Shown here: one piece after another, positions 63,561 through 64,000 of the stretch
Layout: every line of letters starts with the position of its first letter
Position numbering within the stretch: position 1 is the stretch's first letter
DNA from: Ariolimax columbianus
Taxonomy: Eukaryota; Mollusca; Gastropoda; Stylommatophora; Arionidae
Direction: 5' to 3'
Assembly: GCA_036924085.1 (NCBI GenBank)
Contig: JAVGWX010000011.1
Location: forward strand, 12,939,318 to 13,003,317
DNA length: 64,000 nt
Made by a program: the position numbers and the translations under genes
Notes under the pieces: model-generated
The model's database searches: none
What the model saw: only the letters and a program-made list of their open reading frames with translations
Told to the model about the DNA's origin: nothing

Positions 63561-63599
63561 CATCATTTTGATTGCTACACTAAATACCATCCTCAAATA

Positions 63600-63880
63600 T
63601 TGTCTTCTTCTTCGTCGTTCGTCCAGAAAAGGACGTTGTGTCGTAGTTCATAGTTATGCTGCGATATATATGCCTTTCTTCCCGACACATCAGATTTCAG
63701 CACGCCTTTAAAAAAAACCCAGGTTTACCTTCCTTCTTCGATCTCTATTCTCAGCCAGGCTGCATGATTACAGTCTTTAGGCGGAATAGGGTCTAGATCA
63801 GTTATAGGCCACTGACCCTGATGTAAGCGGCCAGACATGATGAGGCTGCTGTACGATCAATGCTGCATCGTCGGTCTTAT
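63600..63880 (+). mobile_element. TTC-ended interspersed repeat, plain copy
   Basis: 'tcttcttcgtcgttcgtcc', 'gaaaaggacgttgtgtcgt', 'cacatcagatttcagcacg', 'cagccaggctgcatg', then 'ggaatagggtctagatcag', 'ccactgaccctgatgtaag' and 'gatcaatgctgcatcg' at the distal end. The segment equivalent to the 36-37 bp unit of other copies is present once. Confidence 0.8.
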
Positions 63881-64000
63881 CCACGAATGTTGCCCATCCA
63901 TCACAGATGATAAAGACCTTTCCTCTTTTCTTTCAACCAGTCTTTGCAGTTAAGTATTCTGTGATTCGGGGTTGTGGATGGGTGCAAAGATTGCTGACCA

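Overview
This window reads as intergenic DNA from a metazoan, most likely a marine invertebrate. The mix of CR1-like, RTE-like and RNase H-bearing I-type LINEs, mariner transposons, several tRNA-derived SINEs and very many minisatellites suits a lophotrochozoan such as a mollusc, but nothing seen here fixes the species. I found no convincing host protein gene and no structural RNA gene. Almost every long open frame is either a retrotransposon or transposase remnant, or a frame running through a tandem repeat.

Layout. 1-3.2 kb: SINE debris, a 70-bp satellite and a 30-bp repeat. 3.2-4.6 kb: a decayed mariner with both inverted ends. 4.6-7.3 kb: LINE ends, a possible Penelope-type remnant and a 30-bp array. 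7.3-9.5 kb: a CR1-like LINE carrying a SINE and a second LINE as nested insertions. 9.8-15 kb: large minisatellites and a long SINE. 15.4-17.9 kb: two copies of an unclassified repeat, a CR1 fragment and a piggyBac-like MITE. 18.5-20.3 kb: a repeat with inverted arms, a 49-bp array and TTAGGG-like DNA. 20.5-25.1 kb: a LINE tail, SINEs, and two head-to-head copies of a minisatellite-bearing element. 25.9-30.7 kb: triplet repeats, a LINE copy with a target duplication, and SINEs. 31-34.5 kb: more minisatellite-bearing elements. 35.5-39 kb: a polypyrimidine tract and further arrays. 39.9-46.3 kb: an array holding one LINE that holds a second LINE with an intact 706-residue RT-RNase H frame. 48.6-51.9 kb: a 3.3-kb minisatellite. 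52-55.9 kb: a LINE with two nested insertions. 56.8-58.3 kb: a second mariner with an internal minisatellite. 58.4-63.9 kb: more LINE copies.

The most interesting theme is how tandem repeats arise here. Six arrays lie inside, or grow directly out of, transposon coding sequence: 20.5, 40.2-41.3, 44.2, 57.5, 58.6 and 60.1 kb. A 49-bp unit is single-copy at 29.1 kb but about eight-fold at 18.7 kb within the same flanks. One repeat family exists both as plain copies of about 360 bp and as five copies in which its distal segment has become a 36-37 bp minisatellite. Together these suggest that transposed sequences are a main seed for minisatellites in this genome.
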